This document shows positions 26,988 through 35,283 of a stretch of DNA of 64,000 nucleotides, in pieces. The position numbers and the translations under genes were made by a program. The stretch spans positions 659,878-723,877 of the forward strand of contig PIZR01000002.1 in assembly GCA_002835675.1 (NCBI GenBank). The letters run 5' to 3'. The notes under the pieces are model-generated. The model ran no database searches. It was not told the DNA's origin and worked only from the letters and a program-made list of their open reading frames with translations. Position 1 is the stretch's first letter; each line of letters begins with the position of its first letter. The stretch comes from Bacillus sp. BA3 (GTDB lineage Bacteria > Bacillota > Bacilli > Bacillales > DSM-1321).

Positions 26988-27085
26988 TTATACAAAGTGC
27001 ATGAGGATTCGATTGCTTTTCTATGAAACCCTAATAAAAAAATCCCTTCCGCTATGTAATCGTCACTGGGGCTCTTCATGATCAT
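26984..27085 (-). CDS. 33-residue ORF coupled to comC
   Basis: Function unknown. The ATG at 27085 lies 5 bases after GGGAGG, and the frame runs 33 codons (MIMKSPSDDYIAEGIFLLGF at its start, then HRKAIESSCTLYK). Its TGA overlaps the comC ATG as ATGA. The good ribosome binding site here, and its absence before comC, argue that this frame is translated and feeds ribosomes into comC. It could be a leader peptide or a remnant of a larger gene. I do not recognise the product. Confidence 0.5.
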   Translation of the reverse strand: MIMKSPSDDYIAEGIFLLGFHRKAIESSCTLYK

Positions 27086-27237
27086 TCATTCCTCCCATCA
27101 TTTCATTAAGTAGAACCTACTATTCATCAAGCATGTAGAATCAATATATAAACATATTTTAACAAAAATACTTGGTGATTTGTTATCAATCACCCTATTA
27201 GAGTTTTTTCTTTTCAAACGGCTCTGTTAACAAGGGA

Positions 27238-27261
27238 AAAGGACCTTTGAAAAGGTCCTTT
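27238..27261 (-). terminator. folC terminator, now separated by an IS relic
   Basis: AAAGGACCTTT/AAAGGTCCTTT stem; T-run on the minus strand (TTTTCCCTTG). It probably ended folC transcription before the insertion. Confidence 0.8.
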
Positions 27262-27515
27262 CAGACTGCAGACAAACTCGATGAAAATCGTGTTTGCTTT
27301 CATTTATGATTTGGTGAAAGATAGGTATTCAGAGATAGGAAGCCCAAGTATTGATCCAGTTATATTAGCCAAACTGACTTTCAGTCAATTTACCTTCGGT
27401 ATTCGTTCAATTCTACAATTGAAGAAGTTGAAACAAATATGGCTTACCGTTGGTTCTTAGGCTTTGGTTTCCATGATAAAGCGCCTCATTTCTCAACAAT
27501 CGGGAAAAATAATTA
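27262..27515 (+). pseudogene. IS1182-family element relic: 5' end and transposase N-terminus
   Basis: CAGACTGCAGACAAACTCG follows the terminator hairpin directly. Then come a palindrome (GACAAACTCGAT...ATCGTGTTTGC) and the transposase reading YDLVKDRYSEIGSPSIDPVI, LAKLTFSQFTFGIRS, frameshift near 27415, EEVETNMAYRWFLGFGFHDK, APHFSTIGKNN, stop. This is the first third of an IS1182-type transposase; the catalytic part is deleted. No full-length copy is in the window. Confidence 0.85.
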
Positions 27516-27539
27516 GTCCACCGGTAAAAGCACATCCCT

Positions 27540-28829
27540 TTAGGCATCTTCTCTGATTAGGAACTCCCTCACAAGTGAAAGGAAATGGAGCGATCCTGTG
27601 ATGACAAGAATCTCTTTTTCCCCTGTTTTCCTTCTGCCTTCCGTTATCGCCGCCTGCCAATCCTTGTTTATCCGTTTATTGGGATGACTGCATTTTTCAT
27701 ATAGCGTTTTCGCATCCGCCGCCCGTTCATGGTCGAATTCGGTAATGATGATTTCAATCGCTTCAGTTTCCAGTCCATGAAGCATCTCGGAATAATTTTT
27801 ATCTTTAAATGAACTGAATACGAATCGGTACTTATATTCGGGGTAATGCACTTTTAGCGTTTCCTTCAGCACGTCGATGCCGGCAGGATTATGTGCACCA
27901 TCGATGATCACCAACGGCTCATCCGATATTTTTTCAAAGCGGCCATCCCATTTCGCTTCGCCTATTCCTTTAAGGATGCTTCTTTTATCGATATTTTCCA
28001 TTCCTAATGTGACAGCAGCAATGGCCAGTGCCGCATTCTCCATTTGATGACGGCCTAACATCCGCATTTCCACATTTTCGATGGACCTGTCTGCAAGAGA
28101 AAAGGAGAAACTTTGCCCACGTTCACTTTGCTTTATATTGCCTATATGAAAGTCTTTACCTAATTGGTAATAAGGTACGCCTAATGTCGACGCTTTTTCT
28201 TCAATTACTTTTGCTGGTTCCCCGGCTGTGACTCCGCTGATGATCGGCGCCCCGCTTTTAATGATGCCCGCCTTCTCAAAAGCAATTTCCCCAAGTGTGT
28301 TTCCCAGGATGCTCGTATGTTCCAAAGAAATCGAGGTAATGATCGAAAGAAACGGCTGGATGACATTCGTTGTATCGAGCCTTCCTCCCAAACCGGTTTC
28401 CATCAAAACCAAATCCACTTCCTTTTTGCTAAAATAAGAAAATGCCACCGCAGTCAAAATTTCGAACTGAGTAGGACCGTCCCCTTTACTGTCCATCTCT
28501 TGGATAATCGGCCAAAGCTCACGGAAGACAGCGATAAAATCCTTATCACTGATTTCATCTTCATTAATCTTGAGCTGTTCATTCATCCGTATTAAATAAG
28601 GTGATGTGAAGGAAGCGACCCGAATCCCTTGGGCAAGTAGGATCTCTTTAATATATTGCAGTGTTGACCCTTTCCCGTTAGATCCTGCAATATGAATATA
28701 CTGTAGCTCCTTATGCGGGTCTCCTAATTCAGTTAACAATGCTTCCATCCGTGATAGGCCAAAATTCATGCCCAATTGAACTTGGCGCCGTTCAAAAAAA
28801 TGATTGATTTCTTTCATGGTCGTTACCAT
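27540..28829 (-). CDS. folC: Folylpolyglutamate synthase / dihydrofolate synthase
   Basis: Adds glutamate to dihydropteroate and folates. The 429 residues carry the Mur-ligase P-loop HIAGSNGKGSTLQYI (about 42-56), the SPYLIRMNEQ omega loop, ETGLGGRLDTTN and a C-terminal domain with IDGAHNPAGI. AGAGGAGGCAC precedes the ATG. In B. subtilis valS is immediately upstream; here the ATP-grasp pair is inserted between them. Confidence 0.95.
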   Translation of the reverse strand: MVTTMKEINHFFERRQVQLGMNFGLSRMEALLTELGDPHKELQYIHIAGSNGKGSTLQYIKEILLAQGIRVASFTSPYLIRMNEQLKINEDEISDKDFIAVFRELWPIIQEMDSKGDGPTQFEILTAVAFSYFSKKEVDLVLMETGLGGRLDTTNVIQPFLSIITSISLEHTSILGNTLGEIAFEKAGIIKSGAPIISGVTAGEPAKVIEEKASTLGVPYYQLGKDFHIGNIKQSERGQSFSFSLADRSIENVEMRMLGRHQMENAALAIAAVTLGMENIDKRSILKGIGEAKWDGRFEKISDEPLVIIDGAHNPAGIDVLKETLKVHYPEYKYRFVFSSFKDKNYSEMLHGLETEAIEIIITEFDHERAADAKTLYEKCSHPNKRINKDWQAAITEGRRKTGEKEILVITGSLHFLSLVREFLIREDA

Positions 28830-28927
28830 TATCGTTGTGCCTCCTCTTTCTTTATACCGCTCTTATGCGTTAAGATTATTTTATCAATATATGAACGATT
28901 AACCTAGATGAAAGGTAGTGTTTTACC

Positions 28928-29869
28928 ATGAAACCTTCAGATTACCACTGTTGGATTGTCGTTAACGGCTATTTACAGCATGATAAGTTTTCCAGTTTAG
29001 CTTTGTTCATTAAAGAGGCGGCTGAAAGGAAAGATATCATGGCAACTCTTATCCGTAATTCAGATCTCATTCCCATAATCGAAAAAGGAGTGCCACTGCT
29101 TAAAGGAGCTTTTGATAAGCTTCCTGATTTTGTTCTGTTCATGGATAAAGACATTCATTTGGCACGCCATTTGGAATTGCTCGGCATCCCCGTTTATAAC
29201 AGCAGTAAAGCGATCGATATTTGCGACAGTAAAGCAAAAACACATCAAGCATTAACCGGGCATGGTATACCGATGCCGAAAACCTTATTTCCCCCTTTTA
29301 CATACGAAGGGATTGAAAGGGTCAATATGGATGCTTTTATCCAAATCGGCAATGAGCTTGGGTATCCGCTTATCGTTAAGGAAGCATACGGTTCTTTTGG
29401 GGAACAAGTATATTTGATCCAAACAGAGGATGAGTTACTAAAGACGATCCGTAATCTTGGCCACAAACCATTTATAATCCAGGAATTCATCGAGCACAGT
29501 AAAGGTCGGGATATTCGTGTGAATGTCGTGGGCAATCAAGTCATAGCAGCGATGCAACGCCATTCGGAGCAAGACTTCCGAGCTAATATGACTGCCGGAG
29601 GGCAGGCTGCACCATATATACCCACCAATGAAGAAGCACAACTTGCCATCCGATGTGCGCAAATTCTGGGTGCCGACTTCGCTGGCGTCGATTTGTTGTT
29701 CGGTGAAGAAGGTCCGCTTTTGTGCGAAGTGAATTCGAATTCGCATTTACTGAATATTTATGAATGTACAGGCATCAACATCGCTGAAAGCATGTTCGAT
29801 TATATCTTGAAAGAATTAGGAAAAGGAAGTGCATCTGATGAAAAAACAAGCAGGCTGGTTGATTTATAA
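28928..29869 (+). CDS. RimK-type ATP-grasp ligase, first of a pair
   Basis: Predicted ATP-dependent carboxylate-amine ligase, similar to RimK/LysX-like glutamate ligases; the substrate is unknown. 313 residues: an N-terminal pre-ATP-grasp part (1-100), SKAKTHQALTGHGIPMPKT (about 102-120), the nucleotide loop YPLIVKEAYGSFGEQVYLI, then HSKGRDIRVNVVGNQVIAAM, DFRANMTAGGQAAPY and the metal motif GPLLCEVNSNSHL. All core residues look intact. Good AAAGGTAG site. Divergent from folC, overlaps the next gene by 32 bases; the pair is convergent with valS. Absent from this place in B. subtilis, so likely an acquired two-gene unit. Confidence 0.85.
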   Translation: MKPSDYHCWIVVNGYLQHDKFSSLALFIKEAAERKDIMATLIRNSDLIPIIEKGVPLLKGAFDKLPDFVLFMDKDIHLARHLELLGIPVYNSSKAIDICDSKAKTHQALTGHGIPMPKTLFPPFTYEGIERVNMDAFIQIGNELGYPLIVKEAYGSFGEQVYLIQTEDELLKTIRNLGHKPFIIQEFIEHSKGRDIRVNVVGNQVIAAMQRHSEQDFRANMTAGGQAAPYIPTNEEAQLAIRCAQILGADFAGVDLLFGEEGPLLCEVNSNSHLLNIYECTGINIAESMFDYILKELGKGSASDEKTSRLVDL

Positions 29870-30680
29870 CCGTGAGGATGCCTTGAAAAACAAAGGATAC
29901 ATAGATTGGATGCTTGACGAAGCTAGTAAGCTTGATCTTGATTTACACTTTCACTTTCGGGAAGACCTTAGGATCGGTCATCGTTTCAACGAGTTGTACG
30001 TGGAACATGGGACGCAGCCAATTTCATTGCCAGACTTCGCTATCGTCCGGACCATCGATCCTTTTTTTACAAAGCAACTTGAGCAACTGGGGATTGCTTG
30101 CTTTAACTCCTCCTTCGTATCGGAAATCGCGAATGACAAAGCAAAGACGCACCAATATATGTCCTCGCTTGGGATTCCAATGGCCGATACCGTATATTGT
30201 AACGGAAGACCGAGTGCCGATGACATGGAGTTCCCTTTCATTGCTAAAGAAACAAGTGGACGCGGCGGGAAACAAGTATATCTAATACAACATGCCGATG
30301 ATCTTGCCATACTGAAAGATGGAAATTGGATTGTCCAAAAACCCGGCTTATTCGGTAAAGATATCCGCGTTTTTGTAATTGGAAAAAAAGTGAAGGCTGC
30401 TGTACTTAGGGAGTCCGCTTCAAGTTTCAAGGCAAATTATACGCTGGGCGGATCGGCTTCACTATATGAGCTATCTGCAACTGAATTAGCCCTTGTCGAA
30501 AAAGTAATGAAGTCGTTTGATTTCGGCCTGGTCGGAATCGATTTCATATTTGCCGAAGATGGCAGCCCCATGCTCAACGAAATCGAGGATGTCGTTGGCA
30601 GCCGGACATTAAGTGCATTAAGTGATATGAATATCGTATCGGAGTACCTTACATTCATAAAAGAAAGAATATCCTCCTAA
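29838..30680 (+). CDS. RimK-type ATP-grasp ligase, second of a pair
   Basis: A second, clearly diverged ATP-grasp protein of 280 residues. The ATG at 29838 has AAAAGGAAGTG upstream; an earlier GTG overlaps that site. Visible are NDKAKTHQYMSSLGIPMADT (about 99-118), FPFIAKETSGRGGKQVYLI, LFGKDIRVFVIGKKVKAAV, SFKANYTLGGSASLY and the metal motif SPMLNEIEDVVGSRTL, in place of the usual EVN. Shorter N-terminal part than the first copy. The two probably act in the same pathway, for example sequential amino-acid additions, or as a heteromer. The substrate cannot be read from sequence. Confidence 0.83.
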   Translation: MKKQAGWLIYNREDALKNKGYIDWMLDEASKLDLDLHFHFREDLRIGHRFNELYVEHGTQPISLPDFAIVRTIDPFFTKQLEQLGIACFNSSFVSEIANDKAKTHQYMSSLGIPMADTVYCNGRPSADDMEFPFIAKETSGRGGKQVYLIQHADDLAILKDGNWIVQKPGLFGKDIRVFVIGKKVKAAVLRESASSFKANYTLGGSASLYELSATELALVEKVMKSFDFGLVGIDFIFAEDGSPMLNEIEDVVGSRTLSALSDMNIVSEYLTFIKERISS

Positions 30681-30690
30681 CGAAACACAA

Positions 30691-30725
30691 AAAGGATGAA
30701 CCGGCATAAAGCTGGTTCATCCTTT
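30691..30725. terminator. Bidirectional terminator between the ATP-grasp pair and valS
   Basis: AAAGGATGAACCGGC pairs with GCTGGTTCATCCTTT; T-rich on both sides. It serves two convergent units. Confidence 0.92.
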
Positions 30726-30729
30726 TGTT

Positions 30730-33381
30730 TTACAGTTGTTTCAGTTCGCTGATCCTGTGGATTACAGAGTCGCGTTTTTCGCTATAGTCTTTTTCCTTGG
30801 CACGTTCTTCTTCGATGACGCTTGCCGGCGCCTTTTTGACGAAGCCCTCGTTGCCTAGTTTTTTCTGTACACGCTCAACTTCTTTATTAAGTTTGTCGAG
30901 TTCTTTTTCAAGACGTTTCACTTCTTCGTCAATATTGATCAGTCCTGTCAGCGGAAGGATCAGTTCTACGCCAGTTACGACAGCTGTCATGGCTTGAGCA
31001 GGTTCCTCGACTTCAATTCCGATCGTCAATTGTTCAGGATTACAGAAACGCTCGATATAGCTGCTGTTTTTCTGTAACGTCTCTAAGATTGACTCATCTT
31101 TCGCTTTTAAAATCAAATTGATTTTTTTGCTAAGCGGTGTGTTCACCTCAGCACGGATATTACGTACGGAGCGGATGATTTCAACAAGCAGCTTCATTTC
31201 CTCGGCTGCAGCTGTATCTGTCAATCCTTCATTCACTTCCGGCCAAGCGGCAACAGTGATGGACTCACCTTGATGCGGAAGGTTCTGCCAGATCTCTTCG
31301 GTAATGAAAGGCATGAACGGGTGTAACAATCTCATCGTGTTATCCAGTACATAAGCCAAGATCGAGCGCGTCGTTTTCTTCGCTGCTTCGTCTTCGCCAT
31401 ATAGCGGAAGCTTCGCCATTTCAATATACCAGTCACAGAAGTCATCCCAAATGAAGTTGTATAGCACACGGCCCACTTCACCAAACTCATAACGGTCCGC
31501 AAGTCTGGTTACGTTGGAAATCGTTTCATTCAAGCGCGTCAAGATCCATTTATCGGCTACAGACTTCTCACCGCTTAAATCGATTTCGTCATAAGTCATG
31601 CCATTCATGTTCATCAAAGCAAAACGGGATGCGTTCCAAATCTTATTGGAGAAGTTCCAGACCGCTTCCACTTTTTCCGTGCTGTAACGAAGATCCTGTC
31701 CTGGCGAGCTGCCAGTGGACAAGAAGTAACGCAGTGAATCGGCACCGTATTGATCGATGACATCCATCGGATCGACACCATTGCCAAGCGATTTACTCAT
31801 CTTGCGCCCCTGTTCGTCACGAACGAGTCCGTGGATCAGCACATCTTCAAATGGTCGTTCACCCGTGAACTCAAGAGCTTGGAAAATCATCCGTGATACC
31901 CAGAAGAATATGATATCATAACCTGTCACAAGTGCCCCGGTTGGATAGTAACGTTGGAAATCGATACTGTCCTTGTCAGGCCAGCCCATAGTCGAGAACG
32001 GCCATAATGCCGAGCTGAACCATGTATCCAGAACATCCGTATCTTGTTCCCAGTTTTCAGCGTCCGCAGGCTCTTCGTGACCTACATACACTTCACCTGT
32101 TTCTTTATGGTACCAGGCTGGAATGCGGTGACCCCACCAAAGCTGACGGGAAATGCACCAGTCACGGATATTTTCCATCCAATGCAGGTACGTTTTTTCG
32201 AAACGATCCGGTACGAAATGAACTTTTTCCTCATCGGATCCTTTTTGAAGCTCAACGGATGCATCAGCCAGCGGCTGCATTTTAACGAACCATTGCGTCG
32301 AAAGATATGGTTCAACAACAGCACCGCTTCTCTCTGAATGTCCGACTGAGTGAAGGTGATCTTCGATTTTGAAGAGTACTCCTTCTTCCTGAAGGTCTTT
32401 GACGATTTGTTTACGGCATTCAAACCGATCCATGCCTTCATATTTACCAGCCTTTTCATTCATCGAGCCATCTTCATGCATGACAAGGATGCGCTCCAAA
32501 TCGTGACGGTTCCCGATTTCGAAATCATTCGGGTCATGAGCCGGAGTAATTTTGACCGCGCCTGAACCGAATTCCATATCGACATAATCATCACCGACAA
32601 TCGGAATTTCCCGGCCTGTAATTGGCAATCGGACCATTTTGCCGATCAAGTGTTTATAACGGTCATCTTCAGGATGTACAGCAACAGCAGTATCACCAAG
32701 CATCGTTTCTGGACGGGTGGTGGCAATTTCGATTTCACCTGATCCGTCAACCAACGGATATTTCATATGGTAAAATGCGCCCTGCACATCTTTGTAAATA
32801 ACCTCGATATCGGATAAAGCCGTTTTCGTCGATGGATCCCAGTTGATGATGTATTCGCCGCGATAAATCAAGCCCTTGTTATAAAGCGAAACGAACACTT
32901 CGCGCACAGCTTTTGAAAGCCCCTCATCAAGAGTGAAGCGTTCACGTGTATAATCAAGTCCAAGACCCAGCTTTGACCATTGTTCACGGATATGGCTCGC
33001 ATATTCCTCTTTCCATTTCCATGTCTCTTCTACGAATTTTTCACGTCCAAGGTCATAACGGCTCACGCCTTCCGCACGAAGTTTCTGTTCTACTTTCGCT
33101 TGAGTGGCGATACCGGCATGGTCCATGCCCGGCAACCATAAAACATCATAGCCCTGCATTCTTTTCATGCGTGTCAAAATATCTTGAAGTGTCGTATCCC
33201 AAGCGTGACCAAGATGAAGCTTACCTGTCACGTTAGGCGGCGGGATGACAATCGTGTATGGTTCTTTTTTATCGTCACCCGTCGTTTCGAAAAACTTTCC
33301 ATCAAGCCACCATTTGTAGCGGCCTTTCTCTATCGTCTGCGGATCATATTTAGTCGGCATAGAAATTTGGTTCTCTTCCAT
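30730..33381 (-). CDS. valS: Valyl-tRNA synthetase
   Basis: Class I synthetase charging tRNA-Val, with editing of Thr-tRNA. The 883 residues contain the HIGH motif in [15 protein letters not shown] (about 48-62), the editing domain with [17 protein letters not shown], the KMSKS motif in [11 protein letters not shown] (about 522-532) and the C-terminal coiled-coil arm. AAAGGAGGAAATGAT precedes the ATG. A T-box leader controls it. In B. subtilis it lies between ysxE and folC. Confidence 0.97.
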   Translation of the reverse strand: MEENQISMPTKYDPQTIEKGRYKWWLDGKFFETTGDDKKEPYTIVIPPPNVTGKLHLGHAWDTTLQDILTRMKRMQGYDVLWLPGMDHAGIATQAKVEQKLRAEGVSRYDLGREKFVEETWKWKEEYASHIREQWSKLGLGLDYTRERFTLDEGLSKAVREVFVSLYNKGLIYRGEYIINWDPSTKTALSDIEVIYKDVQGAFYHMKYPLVDGSGEIEIATTRPETMLGDTAVAVHPEDDRYKHLIGKMVRLPITGREIPIVGDDYVDMEFGSGAVKITPAHDPNDFEIGNRHDLERILVMHEDGSMNEKAGKYEGMDRFECRKQIVKDLQEEGVLFKIEDHLHSVGHSERSGAVVEPYLSTQWFVKMQPLADASVELQKGSDEEKVHFVPDRFEKTYLHWMENIRDWCISRQLWWGHRIPAWYHKETGEVYVGHEEPADAENWEQDTDVLDTWFSSALWPFSTMGWPDKDSIDFQRYYPTGALVTGYDIIFFWVSRMIFQALEFTGERPFEDVLIHGLVRDEQGRKMSKSLGNGVDPMDVIDQYGADSLRYFLSTGSSPGQDLRYSTEKVEAVWNFSNKIWNASRFALMNMNGMTYDEIDLSGEKSVADKWILTRLNETISNVTRLADRYEFGEVGRVLYNFIWDDFCDWYIEMAKLPLYGEDEAAKKTTRSILAYVLDNTMRLLHPFMPFITEEIWQNLPHQGESITVAAWPEVNEGLTDTAAAEEMKLLVEIIRSVRNIRAEVNTPLSKKINLILKAKDESILETLQKNSSYIERFCNPEQLTIGIEVEEPAQAMTAVVTGVELILPLTGLINIDEEVKRLEKELDKLNKEVERVQKKLGNEGFVKKAPASVIEEERAKEKDYSEKRDSVIHRISELKQL

Positions 33382-33384
33382 ATC

Positions 33385-33650
33385 ATTTCCTCCTTTTTAG
33401 GCATAAAAAAAACTTCCATCATCACAAAAGGACGAAGGAAGTTGTTCGCGGTGCCACCTTTTTTCCGAAAAAGAAAAAAACTCTTTCGGCTCTCAAATCG
33501 GATAACGGCTCTTCACCGGCCTTCGCTACTAAGAGGTTCACGAAGACTGCTCGCGGACGACTTCGGATGCTGCTGCCTGGAAACCTCGCACCAATTTGGT
33601 TTCCTCTCTGAAAAGTGCATATCATCTTACTATTTCCGGTCTTTGCATTG
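33385..33650 (-). promoter_or_regulatory. T-box leader of valS
   Basis: The minus strand carries AAAAGGTGGCACCGCG (T-box antiterminator bulge, about 33446-33462). A terminator stem follows: AACTTCCTTCGTCC... pairing with GGATGATGGAAGTT and then T8. Upstream there is a stem I with an AGTA motif and GAA followed by GTC at 33559-33561, the likely valine specifier, placed as CTC is in the ilv leader. Uncharged tRNA-Val should allow read-through into valS. Confidence 0.9.
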
Positions 33651-33690
33651 ATTTATATTCATATGTAAATTCATTGAATGCATATAGTAT

Positions 33691-33720
33691 ATAGTACAAA
33701 AAATATGGGGCTCCAGTCAA
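33691..33720 (-). promoter_or_regulatory. valS promoter
   Basis: TTGACT (33715-33720), 18 bases, TACTAT (33691-33696), just upstream of the T-box. Confidence 0.6.
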
Positions 33721-33821
33721 TCATCTTTTCGCTTACTTTCCCAGGAATCATCCCATTTGATACATTCAAGGTCGTTTTCTTTATTTTATCCTCCAGGAAC
33801 AGTGAATGTGACGGCTTTATC

Positions 33822-33848
33822 ACCTTTTCCAGGGCCACCCATAGAATA
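33822..33848 (+). promoter_or_regulatory. Sigma-K-type promoter of the small membrane protein gene
   Basis: AC (33822-33823), exactly 16 bases, CATAGAATA (33840-33848), a full match to the sigma-K pattern AC-N16-CATANNNTA. It is 30 bases upstream of the gene start. Confidence 0.7.
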
Positions 33849-33877
33849 TAAGAAGTCCTAAAAAGGAAGGTAATAAT

Positions 33878-34069
33878 ATGAAGCGAAGATATACTCCCTA
33901 TACTTTACCGCCTTGGATGAAGAAATTCCGCGGTGTCTGCCAGCAGTTCATCGTCCCCTTTATCGTATTCCAAGGATTACGCACGTTGATTTTTCCGACT
34001 TTCTTCGATATGCTCCTGCTAATCGCATTTATTTTCCTGGCCATGTCTTTATATTTCGAATGGATATAA
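33878..34069 (+). CDS. Small membrane protein, probable late sporulation gene
   Basis: Not recognised by function. 63 residues: a basic, proline-containing N-terminus (MKRRYTPYTLPPWMKKFRG), one amphipathic stretch and a hydrophobic segment at about 38-60 ending FEWI. AAAAAGGAAGGTAATAAT is a strong ribosome binding site. The sigma-K-type promoter and the neighbouring coat genes ysxE and spoVID suggest mother-cell expression late in sporulation. Transcribed toward ysxE, with a shared hairpin between them. The promoter, ribosome binding site and clean frame support a real gene. Confidence 0.75.
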   Translation: MKRRYTPYTLPPWMKKFRGVCQQFIVPFIVFQGLRTLIFPTFFDMLLLIAFIFLAMSLYFEWI

Positions 34070-34090
34070 TTATTCCCTTACAGCAAAAAA

Positions 34091-34125
34091 ATATACATGA
34101 TTGGAGATAATCCAATCATGTATAT
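34091..34125. terminator. Bidirectional terminator ysxE / small membrane protein
   Basis: ATATACATGATTGGA pairs with TCCAATCATGTATAT; T7 follows on the minus strand. It abuts the ysxE stop codon. Confidence 0.9.
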
Positions 34126-35205
34126 TTAGCTTGGAGGTGATTGTTCTTCTTTGGCAGCCTCGGCAGCAGCCTTTTTCTGCTGTTCGATCTCTTCGATTTT
34201 CATCACCATATATTCAATATTTTTCAGAAGCCAAAATTGCCGCTGCAGTTGAGTAACATTTTCAAGCTCTGAACGATGGACCCTGCCATCGGAATAACTC
34301 TTCACTAATTCCAAAGCTGATCCAGGGAATGCCAGATAACTTTGCATGAGCAGCAATTCTTCTTCCTTCAACGGAAAATAACGAAAATAGTTATATAGCC
34401 AGTCAACGCAGTCATCGCATTGGACAGGATAGGTCCTGGCCGATTTAACGAGAAATGGCAGTAAATCGAAATGCGGCGGAGCCGTATTCGAATTCTCAAA
34501 ATTGATGAAGTAGCCATACCCCCGCTCATCATAAACGAAATGCTTCAAAGAAACCTTTCCGTGCGTGACCACGGTTCGCACCTTTTCACTATCCTTCGTT
34601 TTTTCATACCAGGTTTCAAACTTCTTGATCGAGTACTTCAGCGCCTGTGAAATATCAGTGTAGAAAGAACAAACCGTCATTTCGAATGGAGACATATACC
34701 ACTTCTTTTCACAGCTGACAATATACTCATCCATAAAGTCCTTCTCGTTATTCCAGGCATCAAGCGTCCGCTCATAATGGGCTTCCCTCTCCTCAATATC
34801 CACTTGTATTTCCTTAACGGAAAGTGTATGCATCCGAGCAAGCTCCCTGAACATTTGCTTATGTTTTTCATCGCGCTCCCCGTCCCCCTCATTATTGAGC
34901 CAGGGCATCAGGTAATACAAACGGCCATTATGAAGAACGGCGTAACGCTGATCCATCGTTTGATAAATCGGAACGATCCGATTATAGCCGCGATGGTACA
35001 GTTTTTGAACATTTTTGATAAAATCAATGCCGTTCTGCGGTAACATCGATTTCAAGGCAAATGTACCGCGATCACTGTACACTTTTTTCACACGCCCGAA
35101 GTCCTCGATATATTGTACATACATGGCATATTCCTTCAATACGGTTTCCGTGTCCCGATTCAGATTGGCAGGCTGCTGATTCTCGTTTTCCCTCACGAGA
35201 CTCAC
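34126..35205 (-). CDS. ysxE: Spore coat protein YsxE (CotS-like kinase fold)
   Basis: Coat protein of the CotS/YsxE family with an aminoglycoside phosphotransferase-like fold; catalytic activity is unproven. 359 residues. ALKSM (about 50) resembles the lysine strand, VVTHGKVSLKHFVYDERG stands where the HGDLHPGN-like catalytic loop would be, and FINFENSNTAPPHFDLLPFL stands where the metal-binding DFD segment would be; the canonical aspartates are changed. An alanine/glutamate-rich tail ends the protein. It follows spoVID after 78 bases and is probably co-transcribed with it. Confidence 0.9.
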   Translation of the reverse strand: MSLVRENENQQPANLNRDTETVLKEYAMYVQYIEDFGRVKKVYSDRGTFALKSMLPQNGIDFIKNVQKLYHRGYNRIVPIYQTMDQRYAVLHNGRLYYLMPWLNNEGDGERDEKHKQMFRELARMHTLSVKEIQVDIEEREAHYERTLDAWNNEKDFMDEYIVSCEKKWYMSPFEMTVCSFYTDISQALKYSIKKFETWYEKTKDSEKVRTVVTHGKVSLKHFVYDERGYGYFINFENSNTAPPHFDLLPFLVKSARTYPVQCDDCVDWLYNYFRYFPLKEEELLLMQSYLAFPGSALELVKSYSDGRVHRSELENVTQLQRQFWLLKNIEYMVMKIEEIEQQKKAAAEAAKEEQSPPS

Positions 35206-35283
35206 TCACTTTCTCTAAAAAACTAAAGATTCTCCAGCACCTAAAAAACAGGAGCAGACCATATGCTCTGCTCTCTGTCCCGA

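Noticed and set aside
26988-27237. ComK boxes upstream of comC
   Set aside because: No AAAA-N5-TTTT pair with the correct spacing could be identified with confidence.
33545-33547. Second GTC triplet in the valS T-box as specifier
   Set aside because: The GTC at 33559-33561 follows GAA as the CTC does in the ilv leader, and fits the specifier loop better.
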